From positions 1 through 10,389 of the forward strand of contig JBMHCY010000084.1 of assembly GCA_049889655.1 (NCBI GenBank): 10,389 nt of DNA, read 5' to 3'. A program made the position numbers and the translations under genes. Numbering within the stretch: position 1 is the first letter of the stretch; the number at the start of each line of letters is the position of its first letter. Below the pieces are notes generated by a model. That model did no database searches and was not told where the DNA came from. It was given only the letters and a program-made list of their open reading frames with translations. This document shows, in pieces, positions 1 to 7,452 of the stretch. This DNA is from UBA1172 sp049889655 (GTDB taxonomy: Bacteria > Pseudomonadota > Alphaproteobacteria > Puniceispirillales > UBA1172).

Positions 1-669
1 TCGCTGAAGCGGCTCGGGGTGGATTGCCTTGATCTCTATTATATTCACCGGCGTGAAGCTGATATCCCCATTGAGGATGTCGCCGGAACGCTGAAGGACC
101 TGATCGCCGAAGGCAAGATCAAATCCTTCGGCTTTTCAGAAATCGCCCCGTCATCGCTGCGGCGAGCTGCGGCCGTACATCCCGTGGCCGCTGTGCAATC
201 CGAATATTCGCTATCGACCCGTCAGGTGGAACTGGGCATGATCGAGGCAGCCGCTGACCTCGGGGCGGCGATGGTGGCGTTCTGCCCTCTGGGGCGGAGC
301 CTGCTGACCGATAAACCTCATGCCCGTGCCCATGCGGCAACCTTGCCGTTTCTCGAATTCAATCCCCGTTTCATGGAACCGAACCTTTCGGCCAACCATG
401 CGGCGGCGGCGGGCTTCCGTGCCCTGGCGGCGGAAATGGGGATCAAGGCCTCAACCCTTGCCACAGCCTGGGTACTGACACGAGGCGATCATGTGATCCC
501 GATCCCCGGGACCCGGTCTTTGGGGCATTTCCGCGAGCTGATCGCGGCAGCGGATGTCCGGCTTGATGCTGAGGCTCTGGCGGCGATTGATGCTGTCCTG
601 CCTGCCGGATGGGCCCATGGAGACCGGTATTCTGCAAAACAGTGGAACGGCGTTGAACGATACTGCTGA
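1..669 (+). CDS. Aldo/keto reductase, 5'-truncated by window edge
   Basis: This is the C-terminal 222 residues of an NAD(P)H-dependent aldo/keto reductase, a soluble TIM-barrel enzyme that reduces carbonyls to alcohols. The reading frame is open from base 1: the first residues (SLKRLGVDCLDLYYIHRR) match the barrel segment carrying the active-site His (visible residue 16). A GTG at 19 lies inside this conserved block and is not a real start. The catalytic Asp, Tyr and Lys would lie upstream of the window. Other visible family marks are QSEYS (visible residues 66-70), PLGR (96-99) and the cofactor-phosphate-binding stretch IPIPGTR (166-172) near the C-terminus. The usual glycine-rich continuation after PLGR reads SLLTDK here, a mild deviation. 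The closest general type is the AKR11/AKR13-like family (YajO/IolS/YakC relatives); the substrate cannot be told. The stop lies 10 nt before the start of the acyl-CoA synthetase, so the two are probably cotranscribed. Confidence 0.93.
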   Translation, partial: SLKRLGVDCLDLYYIHRREADIPIEDVAGTLKDLIAEGKIKSFGFSEIAPSSLRRAAAVHPVAAVQSEYSLSTRQVELGMIEAAADLGAAMVAFCPLGRSLLTDKPHARAHAATLPFLEFNPRFMEPNLSANHAAAAGFRALAAEMGIKASTLATAWVLTRGDHVIPIPGTRSLGHFRELIAAADVRLDAEALAAIDAVLPAGWAHGDRYSAKQWNGVERYC

Positions 670-674
670 GGAGG
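667..674 (+). promoter_or_regulatory. Shine-Dalgarno site deciding the acyl-CoA synthetase start
   Basis: TGAGGAGG overlaps the stop codon of the aldo/keto reductase and sits 5 nt before the ATG at 680. It is the best ribosome binding site near this gene. It argues against the upstream in-frame ATG at 554, which would add 42 residues translated from inside the reductase gene and unlike the family N-terminus. Termination of the reductase at the site also suggests translational coupling. Confidence 0.8.
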
Positions 675-679
675 CCACG

Positions 680-2425
680 ATGGCCGATCAAACACCCATC
701 ACACCGAACCTGCCCCGGGCTTTTTTCCGGCGGCTGGAAACCCAGCCTGAATTGCCGCTTTTCGCCTCTCGGCGGGATGGCCGCTGGACCATCATGACCA
801 CCGCCGAAACCGGCGAGGCTGTCTTGCGGCTTGCCGGAGGGCTGATCGGCCTCGGGGTCAAGCCTGGGGACAGAGTCATGATTGCTGCTGAAAACCGCAC
901 GGAATGGGCGATCGCCGATCTCGCGATCATGGCGGTTGGCGGTATCGTGGTGCCTGCCTATACCACCAACACCATCGATGATCACGCCTATATCCTCGGT
1001 CATAGCGGCGCGTCTCTGGCGATTACCTCCGGCGGCGTGCTGGCGGAAAATGTTCTTGCTGCAGCAAAAGATCAGGGGCTGAAGATAATCATCACCATGG
1101 AAGACATCACCGCCCCGAAAGGCCTTAGCGTGATGATCTGGGATGATCTGCTGGCCGGCAGCACCCCACCCGCCGATCTCGATGCCCGGCTTGAGGCCAT
1201 TGATGCGGATGATACCTGCTGTTTCATCTATACATCCGGGACAGGGGGCCGCCCCAAAGGGGTCATGCTGACCCATCGGTCGATCCAGGCGAATATCGAT
1301 GCGGCCATTGATCTGCTCGAAGAGGGAGGCTGTGCCACGGGGCAACGGTTTCTGTCGCTGCTGCCACTGTCACATTCCTACGAACACACGGCCGGGCTGC
1401 ATCTGCCGATACAGACACAATCCGAGATCTATTACTGCGAAAGCGCCGACAGGATCGCCAATGATCTGGCCGAGGTCGGCCCCACCCTGATGACGGCGGT
1501 TCCGCGGCTTTATGAAGTGCTCTATGACCGCATCACCCGGGGGGTCAAGGCCAAGGGCGGGCTGTCTGAAAAACTGTTCCATCAGGCGGTGAGGCTGGGC
1601 CGAAAAAAGCGCAGCACGGGGCTGAATCCGCTAGAGGCAATCTTCGATAAGCTGCTCGACAGGCTGGTCCGCCGCAAGGTACGGGGGCGGTTTGGTGGCC
1701 GTTTGCAGTATTTCATTTCCGGCGGGGCGGCGCTCAACCCCGATATCGGGACATTCTTTCTCGGTCTTGGGGTCAACATTCTGCAGGGTTATGGCCAGAC
1801 CGAAGCCTCGCCGCTGATTTCCGCAAACCGGCCGTCGAAGATCAAGATCGAAACCGTCGGCCCCGCTGTTCGCGGTGTTGAAGCCAGGCTCAGCCCGCAA
1901 GGTGAAATTCTCGTCCGCGGGGATATGCTGATGAAAGGCTATTGGCAGGATGAAGCCGCTACCGCCGCGACGATTGTCGATGGCTGGCTGCATACCGGTG
2001 ATCTCGGCTCGATTGATGCCGATGGCTACATCACCATCACTGGCCGGGCCAAGGATATCATTGTCAATTCCGGCGGTGATAATATCGCTCCGTCACGGGT
2101 CGAGGCCATGCTCAGCATCCAGCCCGAAATTGAACAGGTCTCTGTTTTTGGTGACCGCAAGCCCTGGCTGGCGGCGGTTATCGTGCCGTCAGCGGCAGTG
2201 CTGGAAGCAGCCGGGGATGATACGAAAGCGGTCGAGGCGGCCATCGGCAAGGCGGTCGACCGTGCCAATGAAAGTCTCTCCAAAATAGAACGGGTGCGGC
2301 GGTTTATTCTCGCTGATGAACCATTTTCAACCGCCAACAGCCAGATGACCGCGACGCTGAAACCGCGCCGTCATATTATCAGCGATGTTTATGGTGCGCG
2401 GCTCAACGGCCTCTACAGAAGCTGA
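680..2425 (+). CDS. Long-chain acyl-CoA synthetase (AMP-forming, FAA1/COG1022 type)
   Basis: This 581-residue enzyme of the ANL superfamily activates a fatty acid with ATP to an acyl-adenylate and then transfers it to CoA, feeding beta-oxidation or lipid synthesis. Visible motifs, in order, are the phosphate-binding loop YTSGTGGRPKG (residues 184-194), the YGQTEAS adenine/substrate motif (371-377), GWLHTGDLG with the ribose-binding Asp (435-443) and the hinge region TGRAKDIIVNSGGDNIAP (454-471). The C-terminal TATLKPRR (557-564) carries the expected catalytic Lys at 561. Length and the ending (ANESLSKIERVRRF through TLKPRR) fit the FAA1-like branch rather than E. coli FadD. The loop has Gly where many family members have Thr (SGTGG rather than SGTTG). 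There is no signal peptide or membrane segment. The start at 680 is set by the strong ribosome binding site. The gene converges on the FAH-family gene with 2 nt between stops. Chain-length preference cannot be read from sequence; a broader acyl/aryl-CoA ligase role is the main alternative. Confidence 0.93.
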   Translation: MADQTPITPNLPRAFFRRLETQPELPLFASRRDGRWTIMTTAETGEAVLRLAGGLIGLGVKPGDRVMIAAENRTEWAIADLAIMAVGGIVVPAYTTNTIDDHAYILGHSGASLAITSGGVLAENVLAAAKDQGLKIIITMEDITAPKGLSVMIWDDLLAGSTPPADLDARLEAIDADDTCCFIYTSGTGGRPKGVMLTHRSIQANIDAAIDLLEEGGCATGQRFLSLLPLSHSYEHTAGLHLPIQTQSEIYYCESADRIANDLAEVGPTLMTAVPRLYEVLYDRITRGVKAKGGLSEKLFHQAVRLGRKKRSTGLNPLEAIFDKLLDRLVRRKVRGRFGGRLQYFISGGAALNPDIGTFFLGLGVNILQGYGQTEASPLISANRPSKIKIETVGPAVRGVEARLSPQGEILVRGDMLMKGYWQDEAATAATIVDGWLHTGDLGSIDADGYITITGRAKDIIVNSGGDNIAPSRVEAMLSIQPEIEQVSVFGDRKPWLAAVIVPSAAVLEAAGDDTKAVEAAIGKAVDRANESLSKIERVRRFILADEPFSTANSQMTATLKPRRHIISDVYGARLNGLYRS

Positions 2426-2427
2426 GT

Positions 2428-3267
2428 TCAGCCAACGAAAACCTGTTTCTGTTCTCCAAGGCCATCGATGCCAAGGCGGACTTCATCACCGGGCTTGAGG
2501 AACCGCGGCGGTTTCTGGCCGAGGCCGACGCCTTCGGGCGTGCCGGTGGCGATGATATCGCCTGTCCGCAAGGTCATGTAGCGCGACATATAGGCAATGA
2601 TCTCGGCAACACTGAAGATCATGTCATCGGTATTTGATTGCTGCTGCATCTCGCCATTAATGCTGAGCCAGACGGGCAGGGCTTGCGGATCATCGACCTC
2701 ATCAGGGGTCACAAGCCAGGGCCCCACCGGGCCAAAGCCGGGGGCTGACTTGCCCTTCACCCACTGGCCACCCTGTTCGAGCTGGAACTGGCGTTCCGAC
2801 ACATCGTTGATGACGCAATACCCGGCAATCACGGAAAGAGCCTTGTCTTCGCTGATACGGTCCACATCCCTGCCGATGACAATGCCGAGCTCGACTTCCC
2901 AGTCGGTCTTGACTGACCCTTCCGGGATCCGGATTGAATCATTCGGGCCGCCGAGGCAGGAGGTCGCCTTGGAAAACAGTACCGGTTCCGTGGGCCGTGC
3001 CATGCCTGTTTCATCGGCATGACGGGCATAATTGAGCCCGACACAATGGAAGTTCGGCGTATCACAGACCGCTGCCCCGATCCGTTGCCCGGGGTCAAGC
3101 GCGGGCAGGCTGGCGGCATCGAGGTCCTGCAACGCGGCCAGGCTGTCCAGTGAGACAGTCTCCATGCCCAGGTCGCCAATCACCCCGGACAGATCACGCG
3201 GTGTGCCATCGGCATCGAGCAGGGCCGGTTTCTCATGGCCTTTTTCGCCAAGACGCAGGAGTTTCAT
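2428..3267 (-). CDS. Fumarylacetoacetate hydrolase (FAH) family protein
   Basis: This 279-residue soluble metalloenzyme belongs to the FAH superfamily, whose members hydrolyse, isomerise or decarboxylate beta-keto/enol acids such as acylpyruvates and aromatic breakdown products. The metal-binding signature is intact: WEVELGIVIG supplies Glu124 and Glu126, and NDVSERQ supplies Asp155. Lys171/Lys173 (KGK), NYARHADE (79-86) and TGTPEGVG (241-248) complete the usual active-site set. The C-terminal GQKPPRFLKPGDEV block is typical of proteins often auto-annotated as ureidoglycolate lyase or 2-hydroxyhepta-2,4-diene-1,7-dioate isomerase. No purine or homoprotocatechuate genes lie nearby, so I do not assign either role. 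The start at 3267 (MKLLRLGEKG) fits the family N-terminus and has AAGAGGT 6 nt upstream on the coding strand. The upstream in-frame ATG at 3336 would add 23 unconserved residues. The gene is 102 nt downstream of the SDR gene on the same strand. Confidence 0.9.
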   Translation of the reverse strand: MKLLRLGEKGHEKPALLDADGTPRDLSGVIGDLGMETVSLDSLAALQDLDAASLPALDPGQRIGAAVCDTPNFHCVGLNYARHADETGMARPTEPVLFSKATSCLGGPNDSIRIPEGSVKTDWEVELGIVIGRDVDRISEDKALSVIAGYCVINDVSERQFQLEQGGQWVKGKSAPGFGPVGPWLVTPDEVDDPQALPVWLSINGEMQQQSNTDDMIFSVAEIIAYMSRYMTLRTGDIIATGTPEGVGLGQKPPRFLKPGDEVRLGIDGLGEQKQVFVG

Positions 3268-3369
3268 TGCAATACCTCTTGTTTCAAGCCATCGACAGTA
3301 TCGCATCAGCCTAGACCAATCACGGTGAGGCTTCAATCAGTCAAAATCAGGATTGACCCCGCCCGTCTG
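3268..3369. other. Intergenic spacer between SDR and FAH genes, possible weak promoter and inverted repeat
   Basis: This 102-nt spacer is the largest gap in the minus-strand gene run. It contains an exact inverted repeat, TCAATC at 3333-3338 and GATTGA at 3351-3356, with a 12-nt loop and no U-tract, so it does not look like an intrinsic terminator. On the minus strand a TTGACT (complement of 3339-3344) resembles a -35 element, but no good -10 follows at 16-18 nt. The gap may give the FAH gene its own promoter or operator, but the evidence is weak. Confidence 0.25.
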
Positions 3370-4122
3370 CTAGCCCGGAATGATCTGGCCTTTCCAGTCG
3401 ATGCAGGAGCCGCTGACCGGGGCCCCGGCAGCATCGATCACCTGCAACAGATGCGTTGCAGAGCTGGCCGGGGCGAGAATATCGTGGCGGGCGGTGTTCC
3501 GGAACGGGGCGGAGAGGCGGGTTTCGACGGTGCCCGGGTGCAGCCCGAGGATAACAGCATCAGCGTTGCGAAACCGCATCTCGTGGGAGAAATTGCGGAT
3601 CATCATGTTGAGCCCGGCCTTGGCAGCACGATAGCCGTGCCAGCCGCCGCTGCGGTTATCGCTGATGCTGCCGACGCGGGCCGACAGGAACGCCATCACC
3701 GCCTTGCCCTGACGCGGCAGCAGCGGCAGAAAATGCTTGGCCAACATTGCCGGGCCGATACAGTTCGCCCGGTAACTTTCCACCAGCCGTGCCGCATCGA
3801 GATGCTTCCATGATTTCTCAGGGGTGAGGCCCGTATCCTGATCATGAAGGCGGCCGGTGGCGTTGATGATCAGGTCGAGATTGCCATCACCACTGAGGCT
3901 GGCGGCAGCGGCGATGAGGCTCGTTTCATCATCAAGATCGATCGGGATCATCCCGGGTTGCGGGTTGCGGGCAAGGCCGATCGCATCCCCGCATCGCGGG
4001 TTTTCCTGCAAGGCGGTGAGCAGGGCCCCGCCAATGCCGCCTGTTGCACCGATCACGGCAGCACGGAACCCGTCGCGAAGCGAGGGCAGGGCGGCATCGG
4101 CAAGAAAGGCTGGCTGGTCCAT
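3370..4122 (-). CDS. Short-chain dehydrogenase/reductase (C-factor/sniffer-like SDR)
   Basis: This 250-residue, single-domain Rossmann-fold NAD(P)-dependent oxidoreductase shows the classical SDR plan. It has the cofactor loop GATGGIGG (residues 25-32), a DLDD acidic stretch after beta-3 (62-65), NATG (87-90), Asn120 and the catalytic pair Tyr164 and Lys168 in YRAAK. Ser147 or Ser152 is the likely catalytic serine. The segment SARVGSISDNRSGGWHGYRAAK is longer than in core SDRs and resembles the CsgA/C-factor and sniffer-like carbonyl reductases. An N-terminal extension of about 20 residues precedes the first strand. The substrate is unknown. The start at 4122 has only a weak ribosome binding site and lies 27 nt after the DNA ligase stop, so translation probably depends on the ligase transcript. 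Alphaproteobacterial genomes carry many such SDRs; its place behind a repair ligase is not known to be functional. Confidence 0.9.
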   Translation of the reverse strand: MDQPAFLADAALPSLRDGFRAAVIGATGGIGGALLTALQENPRCGDAIGLARNPQPGMIPIDLDDETSLIAAAASLSGDGNLDLIINATGRLHDQDTGLTPEKSWKHLDAARLVESYRANCIGPAMLAKHFLPLLPRQGKAVMAFLSARVGSISDNRSGGWHGYRAAKAGLNMMIRNFSHEMRFRNADAVILGLHPGTVETRLSAPFRNTARHDILAPASSATHLLQVIDAAGAPVSGSCIDWKGQIIPG

Positions 4123-4149
4123 GGCTTTCAGATAGACCGGGCCCTGCTG

Positions 4150-5739
4150 TCAACAAGTCTCGACAAGGCCTTGCAGCGTTTCCAGCGTATCGGCTTCCGC
4201 TGCCGGTTTGTCCCAGCGGATATGTGCGAAACGCGGAAACCGCATTGCGAGGCCTGATTTGTGGCGGCTCGACGGGGCGATACTGTCAAAAGCGACCTCC
4301 ACCACCATGGTCTGGGCGACTTCCCGCACGGGCCCGAAACGGTTGGTTGTGTTCTTGCGGACAAACTGATCGAGTTTTTTCAGCTCGCTGTCGGTAAAGC
4401 CGGAATAGGCCTTGCCGACAGGCACGAGGATGCGGCCTTCCTCCCCTTCCTTCCAGACGCCGAAAGTATAGTCGGAATAGAACGACGATCGTTTGCCATG
4501 GCCGCGCTGGGCATACATCAGCACGACATCAGCCGTCAGCGGATCACGTTTCCATTTGTACCAGACCCCCTTGATCCGGCCCTGCTGATAGGGGCTGCCC
4601 CGGGCTTTCAGCATCAGCCCTTCGATAAGCCCGCCCTCGCGGCATTGATCACGCAAGGCCGCAAGTTCAGCCTGGTCGGTAAAGGCCAGTTCCCCGGAAA
4701 GATCAAAAAGCGGATGGTCGAGATCACGGATCACCGCTGCCAGCCGCTGACGCCGTGCCTCGATCGGCTGTTGCCGTAAATCCTCGTGACCATCGAGCAG
4801 GATATCATAGGCCCGAAAGAAAACAGGATTTTTGGCAATCAGTGTTTTGCCGGCTTTTTTGCGGTTGAGCCGCTGCTGCAATTGCTGGAACGGTTCGATC
4901 GCATCGGGTTTCCCGGCGAGCAATTCACCGTCCAGTGTCCCCTGCCAGTCAACGCCGTCTGCAAGTTCCGGGAAGGCATCCGTGATGGCATCCCCCGACC
5001 GTGAAAACAGCCGGACACCATCAGCCGCTGCTGCCAGCTGCACCCGTGCACCATCCCATTTCCATTCCGCCATGAAGGCCTCGGGAGTGATGGTTTCAAG
5101 CTCCGCATCATCAATCGGATGGGCGAGCATCAACGGTCTGAAGACGGCCCGGCCTTCGGCTGAAGGTTTGCTGCGGCGATCCTCAAGCCAGTCAAACATC
5201 TCATCATAGGGGGGGCTGATCAGCGGCCAGATTTCCTCTATGTCCTCAACAGGCTTTTCGAATGTCTCGGCCAGGGCAAGCCGCAGCATCCGGGCGGAAA
5301 CCCCGACCCGGAGCCCGCCGGTGATCAATTTGAGCAGCCCCCAGCGGCCGGTGACATCAAGCCCGTCGAGCCATGACCGGACCAGCATTTCCGCTTCATC
5401 GGGTGTCGCCGTGCTGAGTGCCCGAACGACTGTATCAAGCCCCGGTTCAGGGGCGTTATGGCCGGGGTTCTGCGGCCAGATAAGGGCTGTGGTCTCAGCC
5501 AGATCACCGACGAAATCATAGGATTGGGCAAAGAGTTCCTCATCGATCGCGGTGGCGGCCAGCCTGCGGACAAGCCCGGCCTTGACCCGCCCCAGATCAA
5601 GTTCCCCGACCAGTGCGGCAACGCCCCAGCCGCGGTCTTCCGGCGGGCAGGATTGCAGCCATGCGCCCAGCCACGCCAGTTTGGTGTTGCGCTGGGGGGC
5701 AAACAGCAGCTGTTCCAGCAATCCGGCAAAGCGTCTCAT
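4150..5739 (-). CDS. ATP-dependent DNA ligase, ligase-associated damage response type (LIG)
   Basis: This 529-residue ATP-dependent DNA ligase seals 3'-OH/5'-phosphate nicks through a lysyl-AMP intermediate. The N-terminal ~200 residues form the DNA-binding domain. The nucleotidyltransferase core follows: motif I EWKWDGAR with adenylated Lys227, motif Ia FSRSGD (245-250), motif III LDGELL (269-274), IIIa FRAYDILL (308-315), motif IV EGLMLK (373-378) and motif V WYKWKRD (393-399). The OB fold ends in a motif VI-like RFPRFAHIRWDKP (500-512). All key residues are present. The three-domain plan and the adjoining exonuclease match the 'cisplatin damage response' ligase family (TIGR04120, recalled from memory) rather than LigD or NAD-dependent LigA. 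The start overlaps the exonuclease stop in an ATGA (5736-5739), showing translational coupling, with GAGGA about 9 nt upstream. This is an accessory repair ligase, not the replicative one. Confidence 0.95.
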   Translation of the reverse strand: MRRFAGLLEQLLFAPQRNTKLAWLGAWLQSCPPEDRGWGVAALVGELDLGRVKAGLVRRLAATAIDEELFAQSYDFVGDLAETTALIWPQNPGHNAPEPGLDTVVRALSTATPDEAEMLVRSWLDGLDVTGRWGLLKLITGGLRVGVSARMLRLALAETFEKPVEDIEEIWPLISPPYDEMFDWLEDRRSKPSAEGRAVFRPLMLAHPIDDAELETITPEAFMAEWKWDGARVQLAAAADGVRLFSRSGDAITDAFPELADGVDWQGTLDGELLAGKPDAIEPFQQLQQRLNRKKAGKTLIAKNPVFFRAYDILLDGHEDLRQQPIEARRQRLAAVIRDLDHPLFDLSGELAFTDQAELAALRDQCREGGLIEGLMLKARGSPYQQGRIKGVWYKWKRDPLTADVVLMYAQRGHGKRSSFYSDYTFGVWKEGEEGRILVPVGKAYSGFTDSELKKLDQFVRKNTTNRFGPVREVAQTMVVEVAFDSIAPSSRHKSGLAMRFPRFAHIRWDKPAAEADTLETLQGLVETC

Positions 5740-6767
5740 TCCGCATCATCCTCATAGCCGATCAGCGACAGGGCCCGGGCGGTGATGCCTTTCAGGGCGA
5801 GGGCCCGGATCAGGGCTTCCTCGCGGCCGTGAGTCACCCACACTTCTGCCGGGGCGACCTCATCAATGGTGACGAGCAGATCATGCCAGTCGGCGTGATC
5901 GGAGAGGATCAGCGGCAGTTCAACCCCGGATTGCTTCGCCCGCTGGCGGATTTGCATCCATCCCGATGCCATCACGACAAGCGGGTCAGGCAGCCGCCGG
6001 GCCCATTTGTCGGCAATCGCCGAAGGCGGGGCGATGACGATCTCCCCGGAGAGGTCTTCCCGGGGTTTGCCGCGCTCACCGGCTGTTGCCGGGGCCAGCG
6101 GGCCGAGATCAACGCCGAGGTCCTGATAGAGATGGCAGAGTTTTTCTTGCGCACCATGGAGAAAGACAGGTCTGTCATATCCGGCTTCGCGGAGCAGCGC
6201 GATCAGCCGTTGTGCCTTGCCGAGCGAATAGGCCCCGACCACATGGCAGCGATGCGGAAACTGTTCAACCGACCGCAACAGCCGCTGGATTTCCCCGGCC
6301 GGGTCAGGGTGACTGAAGACCGGCAGGGCAAAGGTCGCCTCGGTGATGAAGACATCGCACCCCACCACCTCAAAAGGCGTACAGGTCGGGTCCGGCTTGC
6401 GCTTGTAATCACCGGAGATGACCACCCGGCGGTCACCACGGTCGATCACCACCTGGGCACTGCCCAGCACATGACCGGCGGGAACCAGCGTTATTGTTGC
6501 ATCACCGATCCTGTGCGGTTGGTGATAGGCCAGCGCGGTGGTGTTGGCGGCGAAACCGGTACCGTAGCGGGCCGCCATGATCGCCAGGGTTTCCGGTGTG
6601 GCTATGACGTGGTCATGGCCCGGGCGGGCATGGTCGGCATGGCCGTGGGTGACAACGACAAGGGGGCTCTTGCGGAAAGCATCGACATGAAACGGCGTGC
6701 TGGCATCGATGGCCAGCCCGGCATCCCCGGGTCTGACCCATTGATCAATGCCATCCGCCCGCCGCAT
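5736..6767 (-). CDS. Ligase-associated DNA damage response exonuclease (MBL/beta-CASP-like)
   Basis: This 343-residue metallo-beta-lactamase-fold nuclease is related to the SNM1/CPSF-73 group and is expected to trim DNA ends before ligation. Metal-binding marks are THGHADHARPG (HxHxDH at residues 41-46), His99 in PAGHVLGS, Asp120 in SGDYKRK, Glu143 in ITEATF, His291 in SDHADW and His313 in VTHG. A beta-CASP-like insert with YSLGKAQR (180-187) lies between. The family is often labelled 'mRNA 3'-end processing factor' in automatic annotation; the adjoining ligase fixes it as the ligase-associated exonuclease (TIGR04122, recalled from memory). I chose the start at 6767 because MRRADGI leads into the usual short N-terminus and has AGGGA 7 nt upstream. 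A longer frame to 6830 would overlap the GST gene by 62 nt. The gene begins 1 nt after the GST stop (TGA-G-ATG) and overlaps the ligase start by 4 nt. Confidence 0.93.
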   Translation of the reverse strand: MRRADGIDQWVRPGDAGLAIDASTPFHVDAFRKSPLVVVTHGHADHARPGHDHVIATPETLAIMAARYGTGFAANTTALAYHQPHRIGDATITLVPAGHVLGSAQVVIDRGDRRVVISGDYKRKPDPTCTPFEVVGCDVFITEATFALPVFSHPDPAGEIQRLLRSVEQFPHRCHVVGAYSLGKAQRLIALLREAGYDRPVFLHGAQEKLCHLYQDLGVDLGPLAPATAGERGKPREDLSGEIVIAPPSAIADKWARRLPDPLVVMASGWMQIRQRAKQSGVELPLILSDHADWHDLLVTIDEVAPAEVWVTHGREEALIRALALKGITARALSLIGYEDDAE

Positions 6768-6768
6768 C

Positions 6769-7452
6769 TCATGATCCCTGGCCGAAGAGTTTCTTCCACT
6801 CATCTTCACCCAGATTTTTGAGGTCCTCACGCCAATCCGCCCCGGCTTTCATGCCTTTTTCGACAGCCGGACGGGCAAAGATTTTCGCCCGCCAGGCCTT
6901 CACATGGGGGTAGTCATCAATATCGACGCCCTGGCGTTCATAGGTCCGGGTCCAGGGGAAGGCGGCAATATCGGCGATGCTGTATTCATCACCTGCAAGC
7001 CATTCGTTTTTCGCCAGCTGGCCTTCCATGACACCATAGAGCCTGTTTGATTCATTGGAATAGCGGGTCATGGCATAGTCGATCCGGTCGGGCGCATAAT
7101 AATTGAAATGATGCGCCTGACCCAGCATCGGGCCGAGCCCGCCCATCTGCCACATCAGCCACTGGATCGTATTGTAGCGGCCGCGCGCATCCTTCGGGAT
7201 CAGCTGGCCCGTCTTCTCGGCCAGATACAGCAGGATCGCCCCCGACTCAAAAATCGATTGCGGTTCACCCTCGACACCGTGATCGATGATCGCCGGCATC
7301 CGGTTATTGGGGCTGAACGCCAGGAAAGCGGGATCAAACTGATCACCCTTGCCGATATTGACCATCTTGAGGGTATAATCGAGGCCCATTTCTTCAAGGG
7401 CAATGGTGATTTTATGGCCGTTCGGGGTCGGCCAGTAGTAGAGATCGATCAT
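6769..7452 (-). CDS. yfcG: YfcG-like (nu-class) glutathione transferase / disulfide-bond oxidoreductase
   Basis: This 227-residue cytosolic GST has a thioredoxin-like N-domain and a helical C-domain. It resembles E. coli YfcG closely along its length. Shared blocks are TPNGHK (residues 9-14, the active-site turn that replaces a catalytic Ser/Cys), SPNNRMPAI (47-55, with the cis-Pro), FESGAILLYLAEKTG (68-82, glutathione-binding Glu-Ser), WQMGGLGPMLGQ (101-112) and YSIADIAAFPW (157-167, N-capping Asp161). Nu-class enzymes are known for glutathione-dependent disulfide reductase activity with little classical transferase activity. The C-terminus extends about 20 residues past the conserved core and is rich in charged residues and Trp (DWRED, EDEWKKLFG). 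The gene heads the minus-strand unit, its stop one base from the exonuclease start. No strong Shine-Dalgarno is seen before 7452. A role in DNA repair is not known for this family. Confidence 0.93.
   Translation of the reverse strand: MIDLYYWPTPNGHKITIALEEMGLDYTLKMVNIGKGDQFDPAFLAFSPNNRMPAIIDHGVEGEPQSIFESGAILLYLAEKTGQLIPKDARGRYNTIQWLMWQMGGLGPMLGQAHHFNYYAPDRIDYAMTRYSNESNRLYGVMEGQLAKNEWLAGDEYSIADIAAFPWTRTYERQGVDIDDYPHVKAWRAKIFARPAVEKGMKAGADWREDLKNLGEDEWKKLFGQGS

Noticed and set aside
554..679. Longer N-terminus for the acyl-CoA synthetase starting at the ATG at 554
   Set aside because: It would overlap the reductase gene by more than 100 nt and adds residues unlike the family. The ATG at 680 has a strong ribosome binding site and fits the usual N-terminus.
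443..1345. 300-codon minus-strand open frame opposite the aldo/keto reductase and acyl-CoA synthetase
   Set aside because: The translation is low-complexity, rich in Arg, Gly, His and Pro and without family motifs. The plus strand holds two recognisable enzymes.
3235..3813. 192-codon plus-strand frame across the SDR-FAH gap
   Set aside because: Most of it is antisense to the SDR gene, it has no motif, and no ribosome binding site was seen.
5613..6821. 402-codon plus-strand open frame opposite the exonuclease and ligase genes
   Set aside because: It lies antisense to two genes with complete catalytic motifs. Its translation shows no domain, and long antisense frames are common in GC-rich DNA.
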